Source: Pseudomonadota bacterium (lineage in GTDB: Bacteria > Pseudomonadota > Gammaproteobacteria > Steroidobacterales > Steroidobacteraceae). Taken from it: DNA of 64,000 bases. The stretch lies in contig JAEZFW010000013.1 of assembly GCA_023417315.1 (NCBI GenBank), forward strand, positions 1-64,000, read 5' to 3'. The position numbers were made by a program, and so were the translations under genes. Shown one piece after another: positions 52,101 through 60,646 of the stretch (positions within the stretch are counted from its first letter, which is position 1; each line of letters opens with the position of its first letter). A model generated the notes under the pieces. It made no database searches. It had not been told where the DNA came from and saw only the letters and a list, made by a program, of their open reading frames with translations.

Positions 52101-54474
52101 CGCGCGCCTCCCGATCCAGCACGTACCGTATGCGCATCGCCAGATCTTCATTGCGATACGGTTTGTTGATGACCTCGCTCGACGACAGGCCCGCTGTGCT
52201 CGCAAGCACGGTGGTTTCGGCATAGCCGGTCGTGAACAGCACTTCGATTCCGGGGCGCATTTCGCGCGCGCGCTTCGCGAGCGCGGGGCCGAGCATGCCG
52301 CCGGGCATCATGACGTCGGTGAAGAGCAGGTCGATCTTCTCGGGCCCGCTCAAGATTCGAATCGCCGCCGCGGCATTCGCTGCCTGCAGCGCGCGATAAC
52401 CCAGTTGTGAAAGTGCGGTCACGACCGTCTCACGCAAATCTGCATCGTCCTCCACGACGAGAATCGTCTCGGAGCCGCCAGGTGCGACTTTGGATACGAT
52501 CGTGTCTTCGCGCTCGACCTGCATTTCCCGCGACCGCGGCAGCAGAATCTGTACGGTCGTGCCGCGCCCGACTTTGCTCTCGATGGTTGCGATTCCGCCG
52601 GACTGCTCGGCAAAGCCATTCACCATCGCCAGGCCCAACCCACTTCCTTTGCCGGATTCCTTCGTCGTGAAGAACGGCTCGAAGACGCGCCTCAGGACGT
52701 CGGGCTCGATGCCGCAACCGGTGTCAGTCACGCTGATCGAAACGTAGTCGCCGGGCTCGACTTGCGGATGCGTGGAGCAGAACGCGCTGTCGAGCACGAC
52801 GTTCTGCGTGCGTACGGTGAGCCGGCCGCCTTGAGGCATCGCATCGCGAGCATTGATTGCAAGGTTCAAGATCGCGTTCTCGAACTGACCCGCATCGACG
52901 CGCGTGTGCCATAGGTCGTGGGATTGAACCATGCGCACCTCGATCGAATCGCCGAGGCTTCGTTGCATGAGATCCGTGAGACCAGTGAGCTGGCGGTTCA
53001 GATCCACGACCGTCGGGTCGAGAATCTGTCGACGCGCGAAGGCGAGCAGCCGCTTCGTCAGATCAGCACCTCGTGCCGCCGCTCGCATTGCAGTGTGGAC
53101 CTTGCGCGCAAGCCCCGGATTATCTGCGATGCTGCGCTCGATGAGCTGCAGGTTGCCGATCACGACGCCGAGCAGATTGTTGAAATCGTGCGCCACACCG
53201 CCCGTGAGCTGCCCGATGGCTTCCATCTTCTGCGCTTGCAGGAGCCGCGATTCGAGCCGCTTGAGCTCGGTGAGATCGTAGAGAATGGAGAAGAATCCCA
53301 TCACTTCGCGATTGGGTCCGATCTGCGGCACGAGATGGTTTTGCCACTCCCGCAATCGACCATTGCGTACGCCTGATTGCGTTGCGAGCACCGTCTCGCC
53401 GCGCAGCGCGGCGGCGATCTGCGGGCCCATGGTGATGAGCGCATCGGCCGGCAACACATCGCGCAGGTGCTTACCCACGATCTGATCGCGCGAGAGATCG
53501 AACCATTCCTCGAGCGCGCGGTTCGCGTACGTGATCTGCATCTTCATGTCGACGAACGTCACCGGCGTCGGCACAGCATTGAGCGTGAGCTCGTAGAAAT
53601 CCCGCGTCTCGCGCAACTGCCGCTCGGCCATGACGAGGTCGGTGATGTCTTGCATCGTTCCATGCAAACGCACCGTGCGACCTTCGCGCCGTTCGGCTTG
53701 AAGAATGATGCGCACGTGCAGTTGTCGGCCGCGCGCGTTCGTGAGACGTGCCTGCAGATCCGTCGAAGCGCCGGAATCCATCGCCTTCTGCACGGCTGCT
53801 CGCATCTTCACTTGATCATCGGGATGCAGCATCGCGGTGAGATCACGGTCGCCGAGCGGCGTGTTGGGCGGTATCTCGTGCATCGCATAGAGCGCATCCG
53901 TCCAATGCACTTTCTTGGAATCGATCTCGTATTCCCACCCGCCGATCTTCGCGGTCGCTTGCATGTCCTTGAGCAGGTTGTCGAGTCGCACGCGATCGGA
54001 GATATCGCGGAAGACGAGCACCGTCCCGATGGTCACGCCTTGTTCGGTGACGGGCACGATCTTGTACTGCACAGGGCGATACTGACCATCCTTGCGACGC
54101 AGGAGCGCGCCGACGCCCCGCATGATGTCGGTCGTGTATCGCACTCGGCGGACGGCATCGCCTTCGAGCTGGTCGTTGATCAGGACTCTGTAGTCGAGGC
54201 CGATCAGCTCGTCTGCTTCATACCCCAGGAGCTTGCCTGCGGCGGGATTCGCATAGCGGACGTTACCGACGTGATCGAGCTCGAGAACGCCCTCTCCCGA
54301 ACCCTCCACGACAGCATGATTGCGGCGATTTTCCGCCACCAGCGATTGCTGGGCGCGCCGATTCCGCTCATCGGATCGGCGCACCAGATAAAAGGCCACC
54401 GCGCCCGCGAGCAATGCGCCCACGAGCAACCCCACAAGGAGCGGTAGACCCAGCAATCCTTGCGTCCCATTCAT
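52093..54474 (-). CDS. PAS-rich hybrid histidine kinase with C-terminal receiver
   Basis: A 793-residue kinase. A single membrane helix (LLVGLLVGALLAGAVAFYLV) is followed by three PAS domains (about residues 45-165, 170-285, 290-405), a HisKA-like region with His429 in GGVAHDFNNLLGVVIGNLQL, an HATPase (NAILNLAINARDAMPQGG, DTGCGIEPDV, SGLGLAMVNGFAEQSGG), and a receiver with Asp720 (LLFTDVMMPGG). The GGxAHDFNN dimerisation motif marks the HWE-free, NtrB-like hybrid class. Its 3' end overlaps the REC-EAL gene, so phosphorylation of that phosphodiesterase is likely. The NarL-type regulator gene lies 21 bases upstream. Confidence 0.94.
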   Translation of the reverse strand: MNGTQGLLGLPLLVGLLVGALLAGAVAFYLVRRSDERNRRAQQSLVAENRRNHAVVEGSGEGVLELDHVGNVRYANPAAGKLLGYEADELIGLDYRVLINDQLEGDAVRRVRYTTDIMRGVGALLRRKDGQYRPVQYKIVPVTEQGVTIGTVLVFRDISDRVRLDNLLKDMQATAKIGGWEYEIDSKKVHWTDALYAMHEIPPNTPLGDRDLTAMLHPDDQVKMRAAVQKAMDSGASTDLQARLTNARGRQLHVRIILQAERREGRTVRLHGTMQDITDLVMAERQLRETRDFYELTLNAVPTPVTFVDMKMQITYANRALEEWFDLSRDQIVGKHLRDVLPADALITMGPQIAAALRGETVLATQSGVRNGRLREWQNHLVPQIGPNREVMGFFSILYDLTELKRLESRLLQAQKMEAIGQLTGGVAHDFNNLLGVVIGNLQLIERSIADNPGLARKVHTAMRAAARGADLTKRLLAFARRQILDPTVVDLNRQLTGLTDLMQRSLGDSIEVRMVQSHDLWHTRVDAGQFENAILNLAINARDAMPQGGRLTVRTQNVVLDSAFCSTHPQVEPGDYVSISVTDTGCGIEPDVLRRVFEPFFTTKESGKGSGLGLAMVNGFAEQSGGIATIESKVGRGTTVQILLPRSREMQVEREDTIVSKVAPGGSETILVVEDDADLRETVVTALSQLGYRALQAANAAAAIRILSGPEKIDLLFTDVMMPGGMLGPALAKRAREMRPGIEVLFTTGYAETTVLASTAGLSSSEVINKPYRNEDLAMRIRYVLDREARVA

Positions 54475-54495
54475 GCGTCCGTTCCTATACGAACT

Positions 54496-55221
54496 TTAAG
54501 GTTTTTGACTCGGATCGCGTCCAGCGTACCAGTTCACCGCGTATTGCATGAGCTGTGCAGAGGTGCGCAACGAAAGCTTGCGCTTGATGCGTTGACGATG
54601 CGATTCGACGGTCTTCACGCTCAAGTTGAGCGCTTCGGCCGTCTGACGCGTCGACAACCCTTTGCCGATCATGTGCAGAACCTGCAGCTCGCGATTCGTG
54701 AGACTGTCGACCGGATTCGAAGAGATGTACGCACCACCCGAGGCGAACTTCTCGATCATGCTGTTGCCGACAGCTTCACTCACGTAAATACCGCCTTCGA
54801 GCACGCGGCGCAAGGCGACGAGGAATTGATCCGACGCGGCCTGCTTCATGATGTAGCCATTCGCACCCGCCGACAGCATGCGCTCGGCATAGATGGCCTC
54901 ATCGTGCATAGACAAAACGAGCAGCGGCAGCGAGGGGTAGTGCGCGCGAGCATCCTTGACGAGCTCGAGGCCATCGCCCTGCTTCAAAGAGACATCGACG
55001 ATCACGGCGTCCGGCTCGAGCTCGCGAATCAAGGATTTCGCCTCGCGCGCCGTCTCGGCTTCGCCGCACACTTCCAGATCCGACTCCGCTTCGATCAAAC
55101 GACGCAAGCCCTGTCGCACGATCGGATGATCGTCGACGATCAGAACGCGGCGCTTGCGATCCTTCGGCACACCGGTCGGCGGCTTGTGCATCGTCTTGAA
55201 CAAAGAAGTCCCAACGGTCAT
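54496..55221 (-). CDS. NarL/LuxR-type response regulator
   Basis: A ~241-residue regulator. I use the ATG at 55221, eight bases after AAGGAG; ATG and GTG codons just upstream are too close to that site. The receiver has VLIVDDHPIVRQGLRRLIEA, the acceptor Asp in AVIVDVSLKQGDG and Lys in GYIMKQAA. The LuxR helix-turn-helix is at the C-terminus (LTNRELQVLHMIGKGLSTRQ, TAEALNLSVKTVESHRQRIK). It belongs with the HisKA_3 kinase gene 95 bases upstream. Its paralogue at 57215 shares the domain order and many residues. Confidence 0.94.
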   Translation of the reverse strand: MTVGTSLFKTMHKPPTGVPKDRKRRVLIVDDHPIVRQGLRRLIEAESDLEVCGEAETAREAKSLIRELEPDAVIVDVSLKQGDGLELVKDARAHYPSLPLLVLSMHDEAIYAERMLSAGANGYIMKQAASDQFLVALRRVLEGGIYVSEAVGNSMIEKFASGGAYISSNPVDSLTNRELQVLHMIGKGLSTRQTAEALNLSVKTVESHRQRIKRKLSLRTSAQLMQYAVNWYAGRDPSQKP

Positions 55222-55315
55222 TTGCATCACTCCTTCAAAGAATCGCTCTTCAATCTATTGGTCGTAAACTCATTTCCGACCGAATCGCTGCTGGATCTAT
55301 TCCGACCTCGCAGCT

Positions 55316-56815
55316 TCAACTCGCGCTGCTACGCTTCGTCTTCGGACGCGGCTTGCGCTCGCGGGGCGGCCCCTCGACGCTCGGCTCGATCGGGCACTCG
55401 CAGACGATGCGAGTGCCGCTCGGCGTGGAGCGCTCGAAGCGGACCTCTCCTCCCAACATACGGGCGCGGTAGCGCATGATCTTCAGTCCCATACCTGGCG
55501 CTTCATCGGCTTGTGGCGGCATCCCGGTGCCGTCGTCGGTGACCGTCAGGCGAACCTTAGCGCGGGCGCTGTGCAAGTGCAGTCGTATAGACCGCGCTTT
55601 GCCGTGACGAACGGCGTTACGAACCGCCTCTTGCGCGATCCGATATAGATGATTGGCCAGTTCTGCCGTGAGCGGCCGGGTAGCACCCATTCGGTGCGTA
55701 CACAGGATTTGCACGCCATAGATTTCAGCGGCATGCATCGCCAGTCCTTCCAGCGCATCTTGTAGGCCCCCGCGTTCCAGGTTTACCGGCGACAATCCTC
55801 GCGCAAGCGCACGCGTGCTCTCGATCGCATTGCTGACGAGACGCGTGATGCCTTCGATCTCAGGAAGAATGGGCTCGTACTCGCTGCTCACCCGGCCTGC
55901 GAGCCCGCGCAACATGAGGGCGATCCCAGTGAGCTCCTGGCCCAGGCCATCGTGAAGATCGTTGCCAATGCGATATTGCTCGCGATTCACCGCTTCCAAG
56001 ATCGCACGTTCAAGCTGCTTACGTTCGCTCACGTCCTGCAGCACCACCAAGCTGTGATTGCGTCCGATGACCTCGAATCTCGAGAGCACGCCTGCGGCTG
56101 CAAAATGACTACCGTCTGCACGGCGACCATCGAACTCGACCGGCTGCGAGCGAAGAGTGTCCCCCGCCGTTCGTTGCCAACGTTCGGGTTGCTCGAACGG
56201 CCAGCCTGCGAGCGTCGACATCTCACGTGCGATCAGCTCGCCGCGCTTGTAACCGAACATGCGATCAAACGCGGGGTTCGTGATCTCGATCATGCCGCGC
56301 TCATTGATCACGGCGACGCCTTCGAGCATGGACTCGATCATCCGTGCCTGCGTTGCGATTGCTCGTTCCGCGCGCACCTGTTCAGTGATCTCCGTCGCGA
56401 CGAGCGTCAGCCAACTTGTTGCTTCATCCGGTTTGAATGGGCTTACGCGAATGTCGAAGTGGCGTTGCTGCCCATCGAGCCCCTCGATCTCCGCGGAGAA
56501 GCCGTCGATCTGAGCGCTCGCGAGCACACGATGCAGAGTCGCGCGTGCAACCGCATGTAGATGCGGCGGAAAGACCTCCACGATCGGACGGCCTTCGAGC
56601 TGCTCTGGGGTGCGTTGTCCGACGCTGCGATTCGCGACGAGAATGTTCAAGCCGCGATCCAGCACGAAGACGTACTCCGGCAGCGCCGCGAGCAGCCCGC
56701 GAATTGCCCGACCCTTGAGCTCGGGACATAGCGGTTCGCGCGGCGCTGGGGAGGGAGCGTCGTTCGACGTATCGATCGTTTTAGTGGCGGCGTTCAAGCA
56801 GGCACTTCTACTCAT
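55316..56815 (-). CDS. PAS-containing HisKA_3 (NarX-type) sensor kinase
   Basis: A ~499-residue soluble sensor kinase starting at the ATG at 56815. Two PAS domains (about residues 45-160 and 170-285) are followed by a HisKA_3 region with the phospho-acceptor His in NDLHDGLGQELTGIALMLRG and an HATPase (YRIAQEAVRNAVRHGKARSI, TDDGTGMPPQADEAPGMGLK, YRARMLGGEVRFE). No membrane helix is evident. The NarL-type regulator at 54496 is the expected partner. The C-terminal ~25 residues are a basic tail (PPRERKPRPKTKRSSAS). It opens a four-gene operon running to the EAL gene. Confidence 0.94.
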   Translation of the reverse strand: MSRSACLNAATKTIDTSNDAPSPAPREPLCPELKGRAIRGLLAALPEYVFVLDRGLNILVANRSVGQRTPEQLEGRPIVEVFPPHLHAVARATLHRVLASAQIDGFSAEIEGLDGQQRHFDIRVSPFKPDEATSWLTLVATEITEQVRAERAIATQARMIESMLEGVAVINERGMIEITNPAFDRMFGYKRGELIAREMSTLAGWPFEQPERWQRTAGDTLRSQPVEFDGRRADGSHFAAAGVLSRFEVIGRNHSLVVLQDVSERKQLERAILEAVNREQYRIGNDLHDGLGQELTGIALMLRGLAGRVSSEYEPILPEIEGITRLVSNAIESTRALARGLSPVNLERGGLQDALEGLAMHAAEIYGVQILCTHRMGATRPLTAELANHLYRIAQEAVRNAVRHGKARSIRLHLHSARAKVRLTVTDDGTGMPPQADEAPGMGLKIMRYRARMLGGEVRFERSTPSGTRIVCECPIEPSVEGPPRERKPRPKTKRSSAS

Positions 56816-57028
56816 CAGATAGCGTGCTCCATCGGCAGAGCACGCCGAAGCGGCGCCCAACATTGCGGCGTCGCGGTTGTGCGCGAAATGGTCTGTGAGG
56901 GGCCGTGTAGGGGATATCAGCCGATCCCCTAATGTCAGGGGTGGTCAGCGCGCGTTTGGTAAAGATTGCTCCCTGGGTGCTGCCGCCGGCTGGTGGCATC
57001 AGACATAACACCGCCGCATCGCCACCCG

Positions 57029-57202
57029 CCAACTGGCCACTGGCTAACTGGCAGCTGTCCAGAATGCTATGGAGTGTGCACGTTAGCGAAGGCGTGGCGC
57101 ATCGGACTTACATGCAGGCATCCTGGGGACGAGAGGAGTCGCTCAGCACGCATGCGCGCCGCGGTCTTTATTTCTGACCAGTTGGTTAGTGGCCAGTTAG
57201 CC
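57029..57202. repeat. Intergenic palindrome with AACTGGCCACTGGCT arms (element E13)
   Basis: CCAACTGGCCACTGGCTAAC with TGGCAGCTG at 57029-57057 mirrors CCAGTTGGTTAGTGGCCAGT with TAGCC at 57178-57202. The core goes from TCCAGAATGC to ATTTCTGA. The gap 56816-57214 holds no gene. A single half of the same arm (ACTGGCTAACTGGCAGCTGG) is found beside tRNA-Phe at about 27396. Confidence 0.85.
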
Positions 57203-57214
57203 AGGCTGACGGAG

Positions 57215-57877
57215 TCAGCCCTCGGCGCGATCCGACACCCACTGTGTCGCGTAGCGAATGAGCTCGCTCGTGGAGCGCAGATTGAGCTTCTCCCGCATAT
57301 GCCTGCGATGGGCATCGACGGTCTTCATGGATAGATCGAGGCGCTGCGAGATCTCGCGCGTGCTGATACCTTCACCGATGAGCTTGAACACTTCGAGCTC
57401 GCGATCGGTTAGAGCCGAGACAGGATCTTCATCTTGGCCAGGGGCCCGGCCGCGAGCGACTTGACTGAGCAGACGCTCGCCCATCGCGGCACTGACGTGG
57501 CGCTGACCGCGCGCAACCTTGCGCAGAGCGCCGAGGAAATCGGTGCCCGCGACGTTCTTCATGACATAGCCGCTGACACCGAGTCTCAAGAGCCGCTCGG
57601 CATAGAGCGCCTCATCTTGCATCGAGAGCACGAGAACTCGAACATCCGGATGCTCCGAGCGAATCCAGCGCACGAGCTCGATACCATCGTCCGCACCGAG
57701 CGCGAGATCGACCACCGCGACGTCGGGCTCTGAGCCGTCGATCGCCGCTTGCGCGTCTTGCACCGATGACGCTTCTCCGGAAAGTACGAAGTCTCCTTGC
57801 CCCGCGAGTAGTTGTTTCAAACCTTCACGTACGAAGGGATGGTCATCTACGATCACGATCCGTGTCTGTTCTGCCAT
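57215..57877 (-). CDS. NarL/LuxR-type response regulator (second copy)
   Basis: A 220-residue regulator from the ATG at 57877. The receiver has VIVDDHPFVREGLKQLLAGQ, acceptor Asp in VAVVDLALGADDG and Lys in GYVMKNVAG. The C-terminal LuxR domain is LTDRELEVFKLIGEGISTRE and ISQRLDLSMKTVDAHRRHMR. It is a paralogue of the regulator at 54496 and is divergent from the REC-PAS-HisKA_3 kinase at 58129, its likely partner. The ~250 bases between them hold both promoters; nothing specific was recognised there. Confidence 0.94.
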   Translation of the reverse strand: MAEQTRIVIVDDHPFVREGLKQLLAGQGDFVLSGEASSVQDAQAAIDGSEPDVAVVDLALGADDGIELVRWIRSEHPDVRVLVLSMQDEALYAERLLRLGVSGYVMKNVAGTDFLGALRKVARGQRHVSAAMGERLLSQVARGRAPGQDEDPVSALTDRELEVFKLIGEGISTREISQRLDLSMKTVDAHRRHMREKLNLRSTSELIRYATQWVSDRAEG

Positions 57878-58128
57878 AGCGTCATCGCCCTTATCAAAAA
57901 GCCGCGGTCGAGCCCGACCGTAGGTTGTATCTTGCATTTTGCGTTCGCACAAGCGCTGGGCAATCCCCATTTTCCACACTCGCCTATGAAGTGATAGCGT
58001 GTGGCCTCGAGGAAGCTCGTGCGCAGGCCATTTTCGCTGCGATCTGCGGGTTCGAGCTTCGGCCGTGGATGGTGCTGCCCTTCATATGGATGACGCAAAC
58101 AGGGTCCTCTTCTGGTAATACTTTCGCT

Positions 58129-59589
58129 ATGACTCAGGATTCCAGCGCTCCTCTTCATTTCATATTGCTCGAGGACGATCCCAACGATGCGGAGCTGATC
58201 CAGCTCGAGCTCGCGCGCAACGGCCACGTCGTTCAGTGGCGGCACGTCGCATCCGAGAAAGCCTTCCGCGACGCGCTCGCGCAGGACCCAGTCGACTTGG
58301 TGCTCGCGGATTACACGCTGCCTGGCTTCGATGGGCGAGCAGCGCTCAAGATCTCGCAGAAGCTCCGCCCGGGCGTGCCCTTCATCTTTGTATCCGGTTC
58401 GCTGGGCGAGGAACGCGCGATCGAGGCGCTGAAGAGCGGCGCCACCGACTACGTGTTGAAGGATCGGCTACAACGTCTTTCGACGGTCGTTAAGCGCGCG
58501 CTGTTGGAATCGCGCGAGCGGCACGAGCGTAAGCAGGCTGAAGCGCAGCTCGAGGCACAGCGCTTGCTCATCAGCACCGTAATGGACAGCCTGCCGGAAG
58601 TGATCTACACGGTGGACACGCAGAATCGGATGACGGTCGTCAATCGCATGATGCTCGAAGTGACGGGCATGAAGCGTGAAGATCTGATCGGCAAACGGGT
58701 GTCCGAGGTGTGGGGCGATGAGACCACGCTCGATATCGAAGCGCAGGCGGCCACGCTCATGCGCACCGGCCGCTCCGTCTCTGGCCAGGAGCGACATTGG
58801 GTCGTCGCCGACGGCTCGATCCGCTGGTTCAATCTCACACACGCGCCTCTGCGCGATCACGGCAAGATCACGGGGCTCGTGTGCGCTGTTCAAGAAGTGA
58901 CCGATCGCAAGGCGCTCGAACAAGAGATCTTGGAGATTTCGAATCGCGAGCAGCGCCGGCTCGGCAGCGATCTGCACGATGGGCTCGGGCAGGAGCTGAC
59001 AGGGCTGTCGTTATTGCTGAAAGGCCTCGAGGTTCAGCTATCGCGCGAAGCGCCTCAATACTCCTCGCAAGTGACGAAGATCAGCGATCTGCTCGCGCGC
59101 GCCATTCAAAGCACTCGATCGCTCGCGCGCGGCTTGGCGCCGGTCAATCTGGAGCGCGGTGGATTACCTGAAGCGCTCAAGCATCTCGCGGCGCGCTGCA
59201 CGGACATGTACAACCTGCAGTGCACCTTCGCGATGTCCGGTCAGAAGCTGCCGGATCTGGAGGAAGGCGCCGCGACGCACGTCTATCGAGTGGCTCAGGA
59301 GGCAACGACGAACGCCGCACGCTATGCGCGTGCGAAGTCGATCGCGGTCGAGCTGCGAACGGTGGGCCGTAAGCTCCAACTGTCGATCGCAGACGATGGC
59401 ATCGGGCTCTCCGCCGGTCTTGCACAACGCACACCGGGCTTGGGGCTCAAAATCATGGAATACCGCGCGCGCATGCTGGGCGGCAACGTGGCCTTTGAAG
59501 AGCCGGGCAAAGGCACGAGGATCGTGCTCACCGCTCCGCTCCACATGCTCAAACAATCGAAAGAGAAACGGATGGCGGTTGGCGGTTGA
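58129..59589 (+). CDS. Receiver-PAS-HisKA_3 sensor kinase
   Basis: A 486-residue soluble kinase. The start is placed at the ATG at 58129 (MTQDSSAPLHFILLEDD); the frame extends upstream without domain support. An N-terminal receiver (FILLEDDPNDAELIQLELAR, acceptor Asp in LVLADYTLPGFDG, Lys in VLKDRLQR) precedes a PAS domain (about residues 145-265), HisKA_3 with the His in SDLHDGLGQELTGLSLLLKG, and an HATPase (YRVAQEATTNAARYARAKSI, ADDGIGLSAG, YRARMLGGNVAFE). The receiver at the input end suggests control by another kinase. The kinase core is very like that of the protein at 55316. The divergent NarL regulator is the probable target. Confidence 0.94.
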   Translation: MTQDSSAPLHFILLEDDPNDAELIQLELARNGHVVQWRHVASEKAFRDALAQDPVDLVLADYTLPGFDGRAALKISQKLRPGVPFIFVSGSLGEERAIEALKSGATDYVLKDRLQRLSTVVKRALLESRERHERKQAEAQLEAQRLLISTVMDSLPEVIYTVDTQNRMTVVNRMMLEVTGMKREDLIGKRVSEVWGDETTLDIEAQAATLMRTGRSVSGQERHWVVADGSIRWFNLTHAPLRDHGKITGLVCAVQEVTDRKALEQEILEISNREQRRLGSDLHDGLGQELTGLSLLLKGLEVQLSREAPQYSSQVTKISDLLARAIQSTRSLARGLAPVNLERGGLPEALKHLAARCTDMYNLQCTFAMSGQKLPDLEEGAATHVYRVAQEATTNAARYARAKSIAVELRTVGRKLQLSIADDGIGLSAGLAQRTPGLGLKIMEYRARMLGGNVAFEEPGKGTRIVLTAPLHMLKQSKEKRMAVGG

Positions 59590-59604
59590 AGCCTCGCTCC
59601 GCGC

Positions 59605-60627
59605 TTAGTCCTCGGGCGGAAACAACCCGAGGAAATGATCCAAGATGCACGCGTGATCTTCGAAGAGCTGCTCTTCGATCCGCGGCAATCGTGCGATCGG
59701 TGTCCAGCGAGCTTCGGCGGCATCGTCGGTACCGCGGACTTCAGGCAGGTGCTCCGTACCCAAGTCGAAGTGGAACGCCATCGTGATGATGCGTCCTCGC
59801 GGGCTGCGCGCTGGATGATCGAATACTGCCTGCGACTTGCACGCTGCGGTCATGCGTGAGCGTAACGGTCGATACTCCGTCTCTTCGGCGAGCTCACGCA
59901 AGGCAGCGGAGAAGAACTGCTCGCGCGGTTCGAGAGATCCGCCGGGTAATGCCCACAATCCGTGGCCGATCGTCCCTCCTCGTTTGATCAGCAACACGTG
60001 ATCGTTGCTCGTCACGACACTGTCGGCCGTGAGGTAGAACGGTGCAGTGTACTTGCGACGATACGCCTCCACCGCTTTATGCTCGGCCGCGCACTGCCGG
60101 TAAGCAGGCAAGTGCGCCCACGCCTCCAAGTACCCACGCACGCCGGGCGACACGTAGTTTCCGATGACGGTGAGGGCGGCTGACATGTCCGTCGCCTCGA
60201 AGTAGATCCGACGCAAGTCGGACGCGCTGATCTGCGTTTCCACTTCGACTTCGATCAATCCCCAACCCGGGAACTCATCCAAGTAGAACGAGGTGTGATC
60301 CTTCTTGAAGCCGACGATCGTGACTTTGCCGGTGCCAGCGACCTTGTGGATCCCTTTGCGAACGGCCTGATTCCAGCGCTCGTGATCGAAGTAGTCACGG
60401 AGCGGAAGGAACACGATGCGCTCGCGCTCTGCTGCGCTCAGCACCGTTTCGAACTGCTGTTGTCGTTCCTGCCATGTGAAAGGATTGTGAGCGTCCCGCG
60501 CCCGCCACGCCGATCCGATCACGACGACGACTCGCGGCGCCGTCGCCAACGCGGTGCGCAGCAAGGTGAGGTGTCCGTTCTGCAGGATTTGCCAGCGGCC
60601 GATGATGACTGCGACGTCGATGGGCAT
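59605..60627 (-). CDS. nadM: Bifunctional NMN adenylyltransferase / Nudix hydrolase
   Basis: A 340-residue two-domain enzyme. The N-terminal nucleotidyltransferase (about residues 1-175) has GRWQILQNGHLTLLR with the (N)GH active-site signature and VTIVGFKKDHTSFYLDEFP, typical of NadM-type NMN adenylyltransferases that make NAD from NMN and ATP. The C-terminal Nudix domain (about 195-335) carries GGSLEPREQFFSAALRELAE followed by ETEY, close to the consensus Nudix box but with Glu where Gly is usual; that is common in this subgroup, which hydrolyses ADP-ribose-type substrates. It is the last gene of the NAD salvage operon, 19 bases after nadE. Confidence 0.94.
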   Translation of the reverse strand: MPIDVAVIIGRWQILQNGHLTLLRTALATAPRVVVVIGSAWRARDAHNPFTWQERQQQFETVLSAAERERIVFLPLRDYFDHERWNQAVRKGIHKVAGTGKVTIVGFKKDHTSFYLDEFPGWGLIEVEVETQISASDLRRIYFEATDMSAALTVIGNYVSPGVRGYLEAWAHLPAYRQCAAEHKAVEAYRRKYTAPFYLTADSVVTSNDHVLLIKRGGTIGHGLWALPGGSLEPREQFFSAALRELAEETEYRPLRSRMTAACKSQAVFDHPARSPRGRIITMAFHFDLGTEHLPEVRGTDDAAEARWTPIARLPRIEEQLFEDHACILDHFLGLFPPED

Positions 60628-60646
60628 CGATGTGTCCTACTGCTCG

